From positions 8,078,537 to 8,142,536 of the forward strand of contig LR746274.1 in NCBI GenBank assembly GCA_902729315.2: a stretch of 64,000 nucleotides of DNA, written 5' to 3'. The notes under the pieces were generated by a model, which saw only the letters and a program-made list of their open reading frames with translations, was not told the DNA's origin and did no database searches. The DNA is from Spirodela intermedia. Lineage: Eukaryota > Streptophyta > Magnoliopsida > Alismatales > Araceae. The position numbers and the translations under genes were made by a program. This document shows positions 26,201-37,200 of the stretch, piece after piece (position 1 is the stretch's first letter; the number at the start of each line of letters is the position of its first letter).

Positions 26201-29200
26201 GTTGGGCGATTTGGGGCAAGTTCATGCGGCAAGCCTGATGAGATCAGGGTCTGCCCAGAAAAACATTTTATGAAGTTAAGTCCATCACCAGTCTGAGATG
26301 AAAGGCTCTTCAAGCATAAGCAACAAATAACAGTAGCAACAAAAAATCATCATCAGTGCTTTTCTGTGAACTGACCTTAAAGCAAAGTACTCAAAGAAAC
26401 CATTGGAGACGACAGTAGAAATTATAAAATGGCTGCAATGTTGGAGGACAGAAAGCTCACTGACATTCCTTTGAGGTGTGTTATTCTAAATGGACTTAGA
26501 ATCATAAACCATCAGTCAGCTGGTCTGAACTGGAACCATTAAACCTAATAGGCAGATAAATCATCCCCATGTAGAATTCTTCCATCTTCTCAAATGATTT
26601 TTCTAACTAGCTATCCACAGCTAGACTGTCTAGTTCAAGTACCAAATCCCACTTTTTATGGGACTATGGATCAACCAACTTCTGTATTCTATGGTTGAGA
26701 TCACTAAAGAAATGGATCAGCTCTAAACCTACCATCATCTTCGACTTTGCATCAATGTTCTCACCTGAAGAGTTCATTGTCCTCACGGAACAATTAGGGA
26801 AAACTATCATCGTACCAAAACAAAAGAGATATAATATCAAAGCTCAAGGATTGTTAGAATAATTTGAGTCATGCAATTGGGAAAACCAGCGTGGATTAAC
26901 CTACTGAATTAAAAGAAAACGGCATTACATATCTTACCTTCACACAGGCCGCTGCCTCTGCCAAAGTCTCACCAGTAACAGTAGGAAGAGCCTCCAATTC
27001 AAAATCCAAGTCACTATCATCATCCTGAAAGCACAGTCAGACGTAAAACTTACAGTAAATAGATAATCTAATCCATGAAAAAAATATCCATCAGTATACA
27101 AAGACGATATTGCATTTTTCTGATATCTCAAGTTTTTGAAACTCATGTTTCAAACTTCATTTTAAAAGTTCCCGAGCTGTTGGGGCTTGCAATTTAAAAG
27201 AAAAATATACAATATACATCATAACTTTTCAGTAGCTGAAGAAAAGAAACATACCTGAGCAATCATAGAAGTAAAAGCAAAATATAACAAACCTTGAGGG
27301 CAAAGAATGCCTATGAAAACCAAAAAACACAAAACACAGACTATCATGGTACCAAAGACTGGATTATCTACTCAGATGAAGTATGGTTATGAATCTGAAA
27401 CACATTCAAAATTCAAATTTGTCACATTTTGGCGGAGAAAATTAGCTTCTCATAAACGAAGATGTTAAAACACACATGATGAGTCATATGTGTCAAATAA
27501 GAATGTAACCGAATCTTGAGACAGAAATGAGCATAAAAGCCAAAAAAAAAACCACTAGAGAACTAGAATGCAATCATGAAAGCCAAGACTGAATCGGGTG
27601 GTCACATCTGATTCTCTTGTGGAGAACTAAATGATATTTCAATTTCACATTGTAGGTCATGGCTATGGGCATTCAGCAAAGAAAAGGAAATATGCAGAAT
27701 CTCTATAACAATTTACCAGACTCAAGGAATGTAGAGTTGAGAAAAACAGAAACCACATGAGATAATAGAAAATAAGTACCAAAAACACACTAGTGCAACC
27801 ATGGTGGCCAGGATTGGATCAGCTGATTGATTGGAGGAGTTCAACTAATTAAGAAATGAGAAAAGTTGTAGCTAGAGTTCTAAAAGCATAAATAACTATT
27901 TTTATGAAAAAAAACATTCATACAATTAAACATTAACAGGGGACCTCGCACACCCAAGAAGCCAAGTCCATTGTGCCTGGCAGAGGTGGGGGTTGGAGCA
28001 TCACATGTGTTGGTCAAGGACAGGAAGCCACTCTGGAATGTCCAACACTGAAAGGCATCTTCAGCTAATTACTATTCCCTGATAGAAGAACTGGAGGCGA
28101 TGGACATTACAAATAAAAGATTCATGCGTAAATAGCATCTTGGATTATGTGACTTTGGAAATATTTACATGAAGTTCATATAGACAGACTTCGTTTTATT
28201 ATCATTATTGTTCGAAGGTATCAAATTCACAAGCTATAATAAGCAGGTACCTGATGAAAAAACATACCAATGGTTCTGCACCAGCCTCCAACTTTTCCAG
28301 CAATGGACTTTGATATGCAAGATATCGCCATAGCATCTGATACTCTCTTGCACTAGAAATTCCTGTATTACTATCCTTCACAAGTGTATCCCACTCAAGT
28401 TTTGGGCTAGCACTCTGAGCAACTTCTTTGAGAAGATTAAGAATTGTTGTGGGTGAGTACCTGTCAAAATACAACACGAATCCTGAAGAAAATTAATTCA
28501 TTTCCAGCTGGCTATAGGTGCAACCATATATATAACTGTTTCTTTCGAAATCCAACAGCTAAGTGCACGTGAATTACGGCAAAGTGAAAAAAATGTGGGC
28601 TACACATGGATATACCGTTATCTTAAAAATTAGAGTTCCGTTTTGCAGAATGGAAGGAAAAAAAAAGGCTCGAAATCAATCCAATATATAAAGTCATAGA
28701 GTTAAAACTTTTCAACTCTGGCAAGGACAAGACACGGGACAGAGATGACAACTGAGGCTGCAATTAAATGATATATTTTAATTATACTTTTTATCACGCG
28801 TACAAGAGTCATAACTCGAAGAAAGAAATGCCGAAATCTAGTAAAGCATCAAGGTTGACTGTCAAATATTGACTTTTGTGCTCTAATACATCATTAATCA
28901 AATTTTTCAAAACCTTCAACGAAACTGGGAACATTCTCTAAAAGAGGATTCTTAATTACAATTGTGTTCATTAACTTAAAAAATCCAAGGCAATAGAATA
29001 ATTGGGTTCCATCACATTAACCTCAGGCAGGACTAAATCTGAATATTTACCTCAGGATTTAAAAGGAAAGAATTATTGATAAAGACAGACTTGACAGTAC
29101 AATTGATAGAACCCCAACTACTAAATGTCTACAGTACGCATGAATCTTTCTATTTCTTAGGTTCCAAATCCAAATAGAAGCTCTGTTCTGCAGAAAAACA

Positions 29201-30856
29201 AATCTCTCCTCCAAAATTCAGATAGCGATAAATAAGGTAGGGACTTCGTGGTATGATTGTTAGCATACTCACCTCTAAGTTTTACATGTGTCTAGTCATA
29301 CGGATCTTCTAACATCAAAGTTCGCAAGGTAAAGTGACTGGGAAGGACTTCGACTTTCCAGAGGGATTTTTACCGAAGGATAATAAATAGCAAGAAAAAA
29401 TGATCTCTGTACCACAATTTTCCCAGTGACGGCTTACGGTTAATTTCCTCATGTATTCGGTCAAAGTATGATTTGCTTATATTTCAGCTTCCTGGGTAAG
29501 TTTCTCAAATGGAACCAATGGCTGCTTACACACTTTATCCAGGAAAGCTGGACATTATAGCTGTAGCAGTCGTATTCTTTTGTATTGAGCGCCTAGAAGT
29601 TTCAACATACACTGATGTGCTAGAAAGGAGGAAGTAAACGAGAGCTATATCCACCTACAACTTTTTTTTAAGAAAACCACAGGACTTGTAATATACTAAC
29701 GAGAAGTAATATACACCACAATTAACGTCGTCAAGGCCTTTCTGGTGACAGGAGTAGAACTGTCATCAGCAAAGCTTATTTTATCAACTTTCAGTTCTCT
29801 CGGGTATGGAACCCAGATCTTTAAATTATTTAGGGAAAAATCCAAAGATATCGAAAAAGGATATTTTATTTCGGATAATAACGAAACAAAGAAACTTGGC
29901 ACGGAAGATTTCTACTGCTGTGAGCAAAGCCAAGATATGCCAACCATTTTTCCAAAGTGGTTTCCATCTAAGTATAATTTCGAAAAGAATTGCATGTGTC
30001 GCATCCATTTTTCCAACGTGTATAATGTCAGAATGCTCATATTGACCCTTTTTAAATCTCTATAGCTTCTCGAAATGTGGCAGAGGTTATGTCAATAATT
30101 CACCTCCCACTTAAAAAAAAAAAAACCACAAAACAAAGAGCACAGTCCTGGACTCTTTCCAGTACAGTAGCCCTATCTATCACCTTTCAAAAATGGTGGA
30201 AGTCACCACTACTGGAGGATTCTCTCCTCAAAATATACAGGGAAAGGTTCCGTTGATATGCAAGAGACGAGCAAAGGTATTGCATGTAACGAAAATCTTC
30301 CGGCCTCTCCGTTATATAGTTACTACTGTCACATCGTCAACATCCGTTAACATGGCATCTAACACCCTTGGCACAATAGCGCAACATCAGATACAAGTCA
30401 CATCTCCTGGGGTGGAAAGGGACCCCGATATCACAATAGCCTCACGAAGCCGCATCAGACCCCTAACCATACAACTACCGCGACGAATAAGAAAGTATTC
30501 AAGCCCAACATCAACGCTCCCTCCCAGTACGGAGGCTAATCAAGAGAAAATAATTTGAGCAGGAAACTCTCGCCCTTCCAGCAACCTCCCCCATCCTTTC
30601 CAACGAAACCACAATAACACAAATAATCTTCCCAGTACCAAAGAAAAAGGGCACGCTGTTCTTCTACTTCAAGCCCGTGGTCAACAGAACAGAAATGAAC
30701 CCACCCCTACGGAGGCCCTCCAGTTTTTTGAAGAAATGGGGAATGCAAGGGTTGGAGTGGACTAGAGGAAGACACGCAGAGAATACTGTACTTGTTCAGG
30801 AGTAGGAGCACGTCCTCCTCGCGGAGAAAACCCTTCTTCCGCTTTGTCCCTTCCAT
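23214..30856 (-). CDS. SANT/Myb-domain nuclear protein of plant-specific family, 6 exons, 635 aa
   Basis: Exons in transcript order: 30856-30792, 28460-28268, 27024-26938, 26250-25873, 24722-24554, 24229-23214; 1908 nt with ATG at 30856 and TGA at 23214-23216. The frame closes exactly across all five introns. Residues 1-115 form a conserved helical region: FLREEDVLLLLNKY, then SAREYQMLWRYLAYQSPLL, then a DDDSDLDFELE acidic patch. After a Ser/Thr/Gln linker comes a single SANT/Myb repeat (about 196-250) with WTKEEDLELIAAV, GNWANIL and the split RWSIIRKKR, preceded by a KKKRK basic run that could be a nuclear signal. The last 340 residues are Pro/Ala/Ser-rich, then acidic, with no fold I recognise. 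This pattern matches uncharacterised Arabidopsis proteins such as At1g09710 and At1g58220 (from memory). DNA or chromatin binding is inference from the SANT repeat. The upstream DNA is CT-rich. Confidence 0.88.
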
Positions 30857-30990
30857 CGCCGGGGAAGGAGGGGAAGGGGGTGTGGGGCAGAGAGAGAGCA
30901 GAAGCCGACCTGCGGTTTTTCGTGCCAACCGCAAACATTCATAAATGAACCACTCCCTCTCGGCGCCAACTGTAACATTAACTGCTAATA
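30857..30990 (-). promoter_or_regulatory. Pyrimidine-rich leader/promoter-proximal region of the SANT gene
   Basis: On the minus strand, the 130 bp before the ATG are C/T-rich (CTCTCTCTGCC, CCCCTTCCCCTCC), typical of plant 5' leaders. No TATA box was clear. The minisatellite begins immediately upstream. Confidence 0.4.
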
Positions 30991-31214
30991 AAATTTTACT
31001 TTCTAATTTTGAGTATCAAACAGTTCCCCTCTCTCTCTCTCTCTCTCTCGTACAAAAACTGGGTAGAGTTTAGATTTTTGCCTTCTAATTTTGAATATCA
31101 TGTGGAGTAAACAGTCCCCCCCCCCCCACTCTCTCTCTTAAAAAAAAACTAGGTAGAGTTGAGATTTTTACCTTCTAATTTTCAATATTATGTGGAGTAA
31201 ACAGTTCCCCCCTC

Positions 31215-31245
<31 letters not shown>

Positions 31246-31326
31246 TAATAAAAAAACTGGGTGGAGCTGAGATTTTCCTTCTAATTTTGAATATCATGTG
31301 GAGTAAACAGTTCCCCCCCTCTCTCT

Positions 31327-31375
<49 letters not shown>

Positions 31376-31545
31376 ATGTGAGGAGTTGAGATTTTCTCCT
31401 TTTAATTTCGAATATCATGTGGAGTAAACTGGGTCAAATATCACTCACTCATACTAAATTGGAGTTGAGAATTCATGAACAAGTAGGGTTTTAAAAATAT
31501 TAGCGAAATTTTAGTTAAACTAAGGCAAAGAAAAGCGTCTCTCTA
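30990..31545. repeat. Minisatellite array 1: about five units with expanding CT tracts
   Basis: Units share the wording AACTGGGTAGAGTTGAGATT, then CTTCTAATTTTGAATATCA, then TGTGGAGTAAACAG, then a C run and a CT tract. The TGTGGAG landmark occurs at 31101, 31191, 31297 and 31419, so spacing grows 90, 106, 122 bp, the difference being mostly CT-tract length. The last unit runs into a GAACAAGTAGGGTTTTAAA segment related to array 2. Confidence 0.9.
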
Positions 31546-32835
31546 TATCTGATGAAGTCAACAGATCAATCAATGCCTTATCCACCCAGGTCAATGAGAG
31601 TTAACCCTAAGCTAGTCAAATGAGTCAACAAGGATCACCTCCACCTCTTTCAAGGTCAACTTTTCCCAAGAGTACTGTAAGAATTAGAGTCTGGCCTCAT
31701 CAACAGATCAACTTCACTCAAGTCAACCAACAACTTCCACCTTTAATGGATCCCACATAGAATATTGGATTCATATCCAAGAGGGCCATTTAAGGCAATA
31801 AGAGGATTCATCTCCATAAGCAAGTCCATGAGGAGGAAAAGGAGGATGGAGAAGAAGCCACGTCATCTCAATGTGTCCCCTCCTCTCTTAATGAGATGCC
31901 ACATGTCATCCTTTGGAAATGGTGCCTCTAACCACCTTTGAGAAGGGGTGCCTCTAATCACTCTTGAGAAGGGTGACTCTAACCACTATTGAGAAGGGGT
32001 GACTCTAGTCACCTTTTCTCTATCCTTCTATCTCTCATTTGTAACTAACTTCTCTTCAAGCTTTGTCACCCCTCAAGTGCTATAATAGATTATTTTCTTG
32101 AATTTGGAATCAAGAAAGTGCTTGTTATCTCTCTCACCTCTTAGATTAGGGGTTTATTTTCTTCTTATTCTTACCTCTTGGATTAAGGGGACTTTTTTCT
32201 TCCTCTTTTTTCGCTTTGGAACAAGAGAATCTCATTTCTCCTCCTTCACTCTCTTCCTCCTCTTTGTAAATCTTAATGTTCATATGTTATGGTATGAATA
32301 TACCATACCAATTCATTATGTATGGATGATGCGTTTGACATAGGGTCTTCGTCTTCTGGTCTCTCTATTTTATCTCTCTAAATTAATCGTAAAAATGAAC
32401 ATTTTTGGATCATTCTTGGAAAACCATATAGTGTTTGTCATTGACTTACATCATTTTCCTAGTTGAGAAATTTATATCAAAGCTCGTAGAATCTTCAAAA
32501 CTCAAGAATCTCTATTGCAAAGATGTGTTGATTTTCAATTTTTTATAGAGTTAGTCATTAAATTTGAATCCTTACTCTTAAAACTTGTAAATATCATAAG
32601 ATAGCCACCTTTTTGTGAGAAACTAGTGATCTAAGCCTTAGTTGAAAAGCTTTGTCTGATTCTTTAAAATAGATATTTTCAGTAGGTAATTAATAATCCT
32701 AAAATTTCTCTAAATTATGAGATATTTTCAAATATTAAACCCCTCATAGTTTCTACCAAACTCAATCTTAAAAGCCCAATGTGAATTATTCTTTAAAAAG
32801 ATCTCTCTTTACCTTTTTGTCCCACATCACCATCC
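31546..32835. mobile_element. Possible insertion splitting the minisatellite; origin unknown
   Basis: The units on both sides (31440-31545 and 32855 onward) belong to the same repeat family, while this 1.3 kb does not. It starts near TGATGAAGTC at 31550, is rich in CTCTCT and GTCAAC phrases and carries a 26-bp tandem repeat. No protein similarity or clear terminal repeat was seen. A solo LTR is one possibility. Boundaries are approximate. Confidence 0.35.
31921..32016. repeat. Tandem repeat, period 25-26 bp, four copies
   Basis: Copies begin GGTGCCTCTAAC, GGTGCCTCTAAT, GGTGACTCTAAC and GGTGACTCTAGT at 31921, 31947, 31972 and 31998. Each ends in TTGAGAAGG, except the last, which ends in CACCTTTT. 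Confidence 0.93.
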
Positions 32836-32854
32836 CTCTTTATCTCTCATAAAA

Positions 32855-33202
32855 ATGATTGGGTGGAGCTCGGCATAGGCTTTCTAAATTAATGCAGGTT
32901 TAATTCTTTTATATAAATTAATATATTTTAATAAGGCAATTTTTTTAATTTAATTGAGGCAAAAATCCAAATTCCACCCATCTCTCTCCCTCTCTTCCTC
33001 TCTTTCTATCTCTTCCTATGCCTCTCTCTCTCTCTCTCTAATAAGTAAAGACTGGATGGAGTTAAGACTTTTCAAAACACTCATAGGCTTTCTAAATATA
33101 TTTATGGTAAGTTCATTTATATAAATTAATTTATTTTTAATAAGGCATAAACTTTTAATTAAATTAAGGCAAATATCCAAATGTCACCACTCTAGAAAGA
33201 AA

Positions 33203-33233
<31 letters not shown>

Positions 33234-33400
33234 TTCAAAAAAAGACTATGCAGAGTTCAGATTTCCTGAACATGTAGGCGTTATAAATATATATGTGGTG
33301 AGTTTATTTATAAAAATTATTTTATTTTAATAATATGTAGAATTTTAATTAAACAAAGGCAAAAATCTGAATAATCCCTCTAGAAAGAAAGGCGTCTTGC
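32855..33400. repeat. Minisatellite array 2: three units of about 190-208 bp
   Basis: The landmark CATAGGCTTTCTAAAT recurs at 32874 and 33082 and, diverged, at 33271. Each unit runs through TTTATATAAATTAAT and TTTAATAAGGCA to GGCAAAAATCC, then a CT tract. It is related to the tail of array 1 across the intervening insertion. Confidence 0.85.
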
Positions 33401-34277
33401 TCCTACACGACCCATGATTTATTCAATGGACTGCAAGACAAAATAAAGCCCAATAAAATATAAAGAAAATGTTTTTTTCTCAAATAATATTACATTAATC
33501 GTTTACAACCGAAGTCGTCACCAAGGGAGTCAATGGGTCGGGCTGGGCTGGGCCGAGGACAAGCTTAGAAAGCCAGTCCCAACTTGCCCGGAACCAAGAC
33601 CCCATGCATCCATGTGGATTTTTTGTGACTACCACATGGCAAGTCAAATGGGCCTCTCCAACGTTGATTGTGGCGTGCTGGGCTTGGGCCCACTTGGCTC
33701 ATTAACAAATCCCTCCGAGATAATGAAGAAGTTAAGTTCATCTGTTGATGGGGGGAGGGTCAAGAGTAGACCAAAAGCCAAGAGAAGAAAAAAAAATACT
33801 GAAAACATTTAACATATAATTCGCAATAATGAAGAAATAATCAAGAATATGCAAAAGTTTGACAGTTTTTTTTTTTTTGAATGGTATCATATGTTGACAG
33901 GGAAATTAATTCTCATTCATGGAGTGTATGAGCATATGATATGCTGGTATTCTGAATCAGGTGCCAGATTTCCCATTTGTGGTGTAAAACCAAATCTTAT
34001 ATAGAATAAGATAATTTTTATCATAAAATTAAAATGTATAGGTATATTATTCAATTCATGATAAAAAAATGTCTTCAATCCTCTGATAAAATTATTGGAT
34101 TCCTGTTAAATATTGTAAATTAAAATAAACGGGTGGGTTCCATTTATGGTAAAGAACGAATCCATAAAAAGGAATTATGAGAAAGGTAATCACATCTAGA
34201 AAAAGCAAGGAGATATGAGCGGTGACAGCATCCATACCACTTGAATGGGAACATAGTTGAGGTGATTAGCCGGCATC
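33401..34277. other. Intergenic region downstream of the kinase-CYTH gene; orphan TGGGCY cluster
   Basis: No gene recognised. TGGGCT/TGGGCC motifs lie at 33544, 33549, 33649, 33679 and 33685. Such clusters usually sit in promoters of growth genes, yet no convincing coding start follows. A 66-codon open frame at 33612-33812 has no recognisable similarity. Confidence 0.45.
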
Positions 34278-37200
34278 TTAGTGTTGCTTCCTTTTATAGA
34301 GTGAATAACCAATGATTGTGGACATCAGAATCGTCCACAAAACCTGAAATAGAAAAATATTCAACAATATTCTCACAATAAAGCTGGTTTTTCCATAGAA
34401 GTCAACCTATGATCATTGGTGATGCGGTCTGTGTTGGATAGCCTGATATGGTTATGAATATTCAATGGTTGTTTTTGGATAATTGATTCCGACTTGGGTG
34501 GGCTGACGATTCCAAAAAAGGATGAAAAGATTTTGCTTAATCTAGAAAGATGAGGGCTTACCATGTTGATGGCCTGCCATCTCTCAAGATGTTTTAACCT
34601 CAGATGTATTTCTTCGATCGAGCCATCAACCGATGAGACCTCCCTGCTTGGAGGAGATTCTGAGCCAGAACTTCCCACCTGCAATCATATGGAGATCTCT
34701 GATTATGTGTCATTATGCCCGATTTATAATCCAGAAAACTATCCTCTTTAGGTCTTCAGATTTTATTTTTTTACTATAATTAGCATAAACAGGAAAAAAA
34801 TAAGCGAAAGAAGATGGCATCATTAAAGATAATCATTTAATGTTCAAATCACATTTTCCTCGTTGGCTTCCTCAAAATCATGGTGACCCAGGAAGATGAA
34901 CGCCAAAACCTACATATATTTTATTAGCTGGTTTTTGCCCGGAGAAGAAGGAATGGAATCCGGGAATTGACCAGAGGGGAATAGGAACCAGATTCTGGTC
35001 CACAGCAGATCTGGTTTGATCTGATCCTAGTTGACTTCCTATGAACCATTTTTATAACGTTGGCATATATTATGAGATTCTTTCCTGATTTTATCAATAA
35101 ACTCAAGAAGAGGGGGCATTGAGAAGCAAAATGAATGAGTTCTATGCCAATATGTTCTAATAGTAGGATGATTACTAGATGACCTAATTGTCCCATGCTA
35201 TAAGAAGAGGAAGATAGGGAGCGCTCAAGATCATCTGCCGCCGATGAGATGAAGTCAACTGTTTTGACTTTGATTTTCCCTTTTTTTCTTTCACTGATTC
35301 TGAAAAACTCTGGAAAATATAAGACTGATATAAGACTTGATATTGTGACGAACAAGGCCTAGAAGATGGAGACATGGGACGAGCTTTTATGAGGTGGATC
35401 AGTCCGATTCAATGTTGCATCTCCATCTGTTTTGGTTGATGATGCAGATTTAAATGGGGCTTCATGATTCTAGTCCATTATCCATGTTACAGAACCGTTG
35501 GTAAAAAAACTTTTTGTGTGGAATCGTTCTCCTTGATCTTCGGAAAGAGAAAAAAAAAAAAACAGAAATGCTGAGGATTTCCACATGCCATGGATTAGTT
35601 ATAGGCAAACAAATGTCCAGTTTAAGTAAGAAAATTAGCCAATCTACTGACCACTATCTATATTTCGCATGCTAAATGAATAGAATGAAGATGAACCAAA
35701 ATAGAACAATATTCATGGATAAGCTTGTTTTAGTAGTGGTTCATATATTAGAGAAAAAAGACAAAGCACGGGGTTTATATTTTTTCTACTTATTTCCTGA
35801 AAATGAGGATGACATTAAAGCAATAAACAAATTCTGACCAATATGTTGGAGATGACAGTCTATAGAAAACTGATAAATAGCACAACAGACCTGGGCTAGG
35901 ATGAACTCCACTAGCTCCTGGAGTCGCGCAGCTTGACGATTCTGAATGCCAGAATAACTTCTTTCCAGAGGTGGCAAACTTTCGAGAATGATCTCAAGGT
36001 AAGTCTGTAAAATTTAATGAATGATGCGTAATTCTTAACAATCACACCAAATAATTAAAGGAAAACACCTCTAAGACAGGTTTAGAAGTGAGGAGACTCT
36101 TTAAAGTTCTTGACGTTCTGCATTCACTAACGTGTTCATGTCTAAGAAGAAAGCAGGAAACTAAAAAATATAGCGTGTCAGAGACGAACCTTTGTTGTGT
36201 AGGAACCATCTAAGCTTAATGTTGATGCAGCAGCTGCGACTATATCTTTGTTGGTTCCTTTGATTTGAAGGTAGGGTACGGACGTAGCTTCTAAATGATC
36301 AACTTCAACAAGAATCTGAGAGATGAAACAAATTCAGCAGAGAAGACCATTAGACATATAGTCTAGTGGTAGATATATAGCACATTTTTATTGCTAAAAG
36401 GTGACTATCACCGAAAAATTCACCCTATGTCAGGGTTTCAAATCTAGCCCCATCATGAATTCTAGCAGTGTCGAAGACAACTTTCAAGAAAGAAAGTTCA
36501 GAAGAAACCTTTCCGTCTTGATAAATTAGTGCAGAGGCTTCAATGCATGCGACAGCCTGATATCTGGTACGTCAATAGAAGACATGAACGTGATTATACT
36601 ACAGTATATAAACATATGAATGGCGAGAGTTAGAATAATGCTGCCATAAACAACAACCAATGGAAGAAATTGTTTATTAATTAAGACCAAATTACAACTC
36701 ATCACTGAAAAGGGAAAGAAATAGAAAAGACTAGTAATTTTAGATGGAAAGCTTGTAGTCATTATGGATGAGAATATGCTATATATATGTACGGAGCGAA
36801 GATCAGTGTTAGATGAGGAGAGAGAGAAAGAGAGGATATCTTAGGAATACACTAATTATATCTTTTTATATAATTTAAGTTTGCATTGCAGCCATGGAAT
36901 AAACACAATATAGTTTGGTGCATAGTAGGGAAGAAAAAAGTTGTCAAAATCAGGAAAGGGGAATAATGGATTACTCTAGAAGTTTACAGCGGCGCTATCA
37001 AATGACGAAAGTATCACTGACACCATTTTTTTAGAAAAGAAATTGACGCCAGTAGCAGTCATAGAAAAAGGCTTTCATGTAGAGGACATCTGATGCCCCC
37101 ACTAGTCACCTAGTGATGTTAGGACTCAGAAGAAAGAATACGCATGTATGGCAATAAGCACGGTTTGAAAATACCCTCTCTGTGCAATATACTCCTTTTC

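Noticed and set aside
29240-29345. A-box-like GTGGTATGATTGTTAGCATAC suggesting a tRNA
   Set aside because: No B box or acceptor-stem pairing follows.
31921-32016. CRISPR-like array
   Set aside because: The 26-bp units are directly adjacent without unique spacers, in a plant nuclear context; it is a plain tandem repeat.
33612-33812. Lys/Arg-rich 66-codon frame as a small gene driven by the TGGGCY cluster
   Set aside because: The cluster overlaps the frame instead of preceding it, and the C-terminal basic run comes from an A/G-rich stretch.
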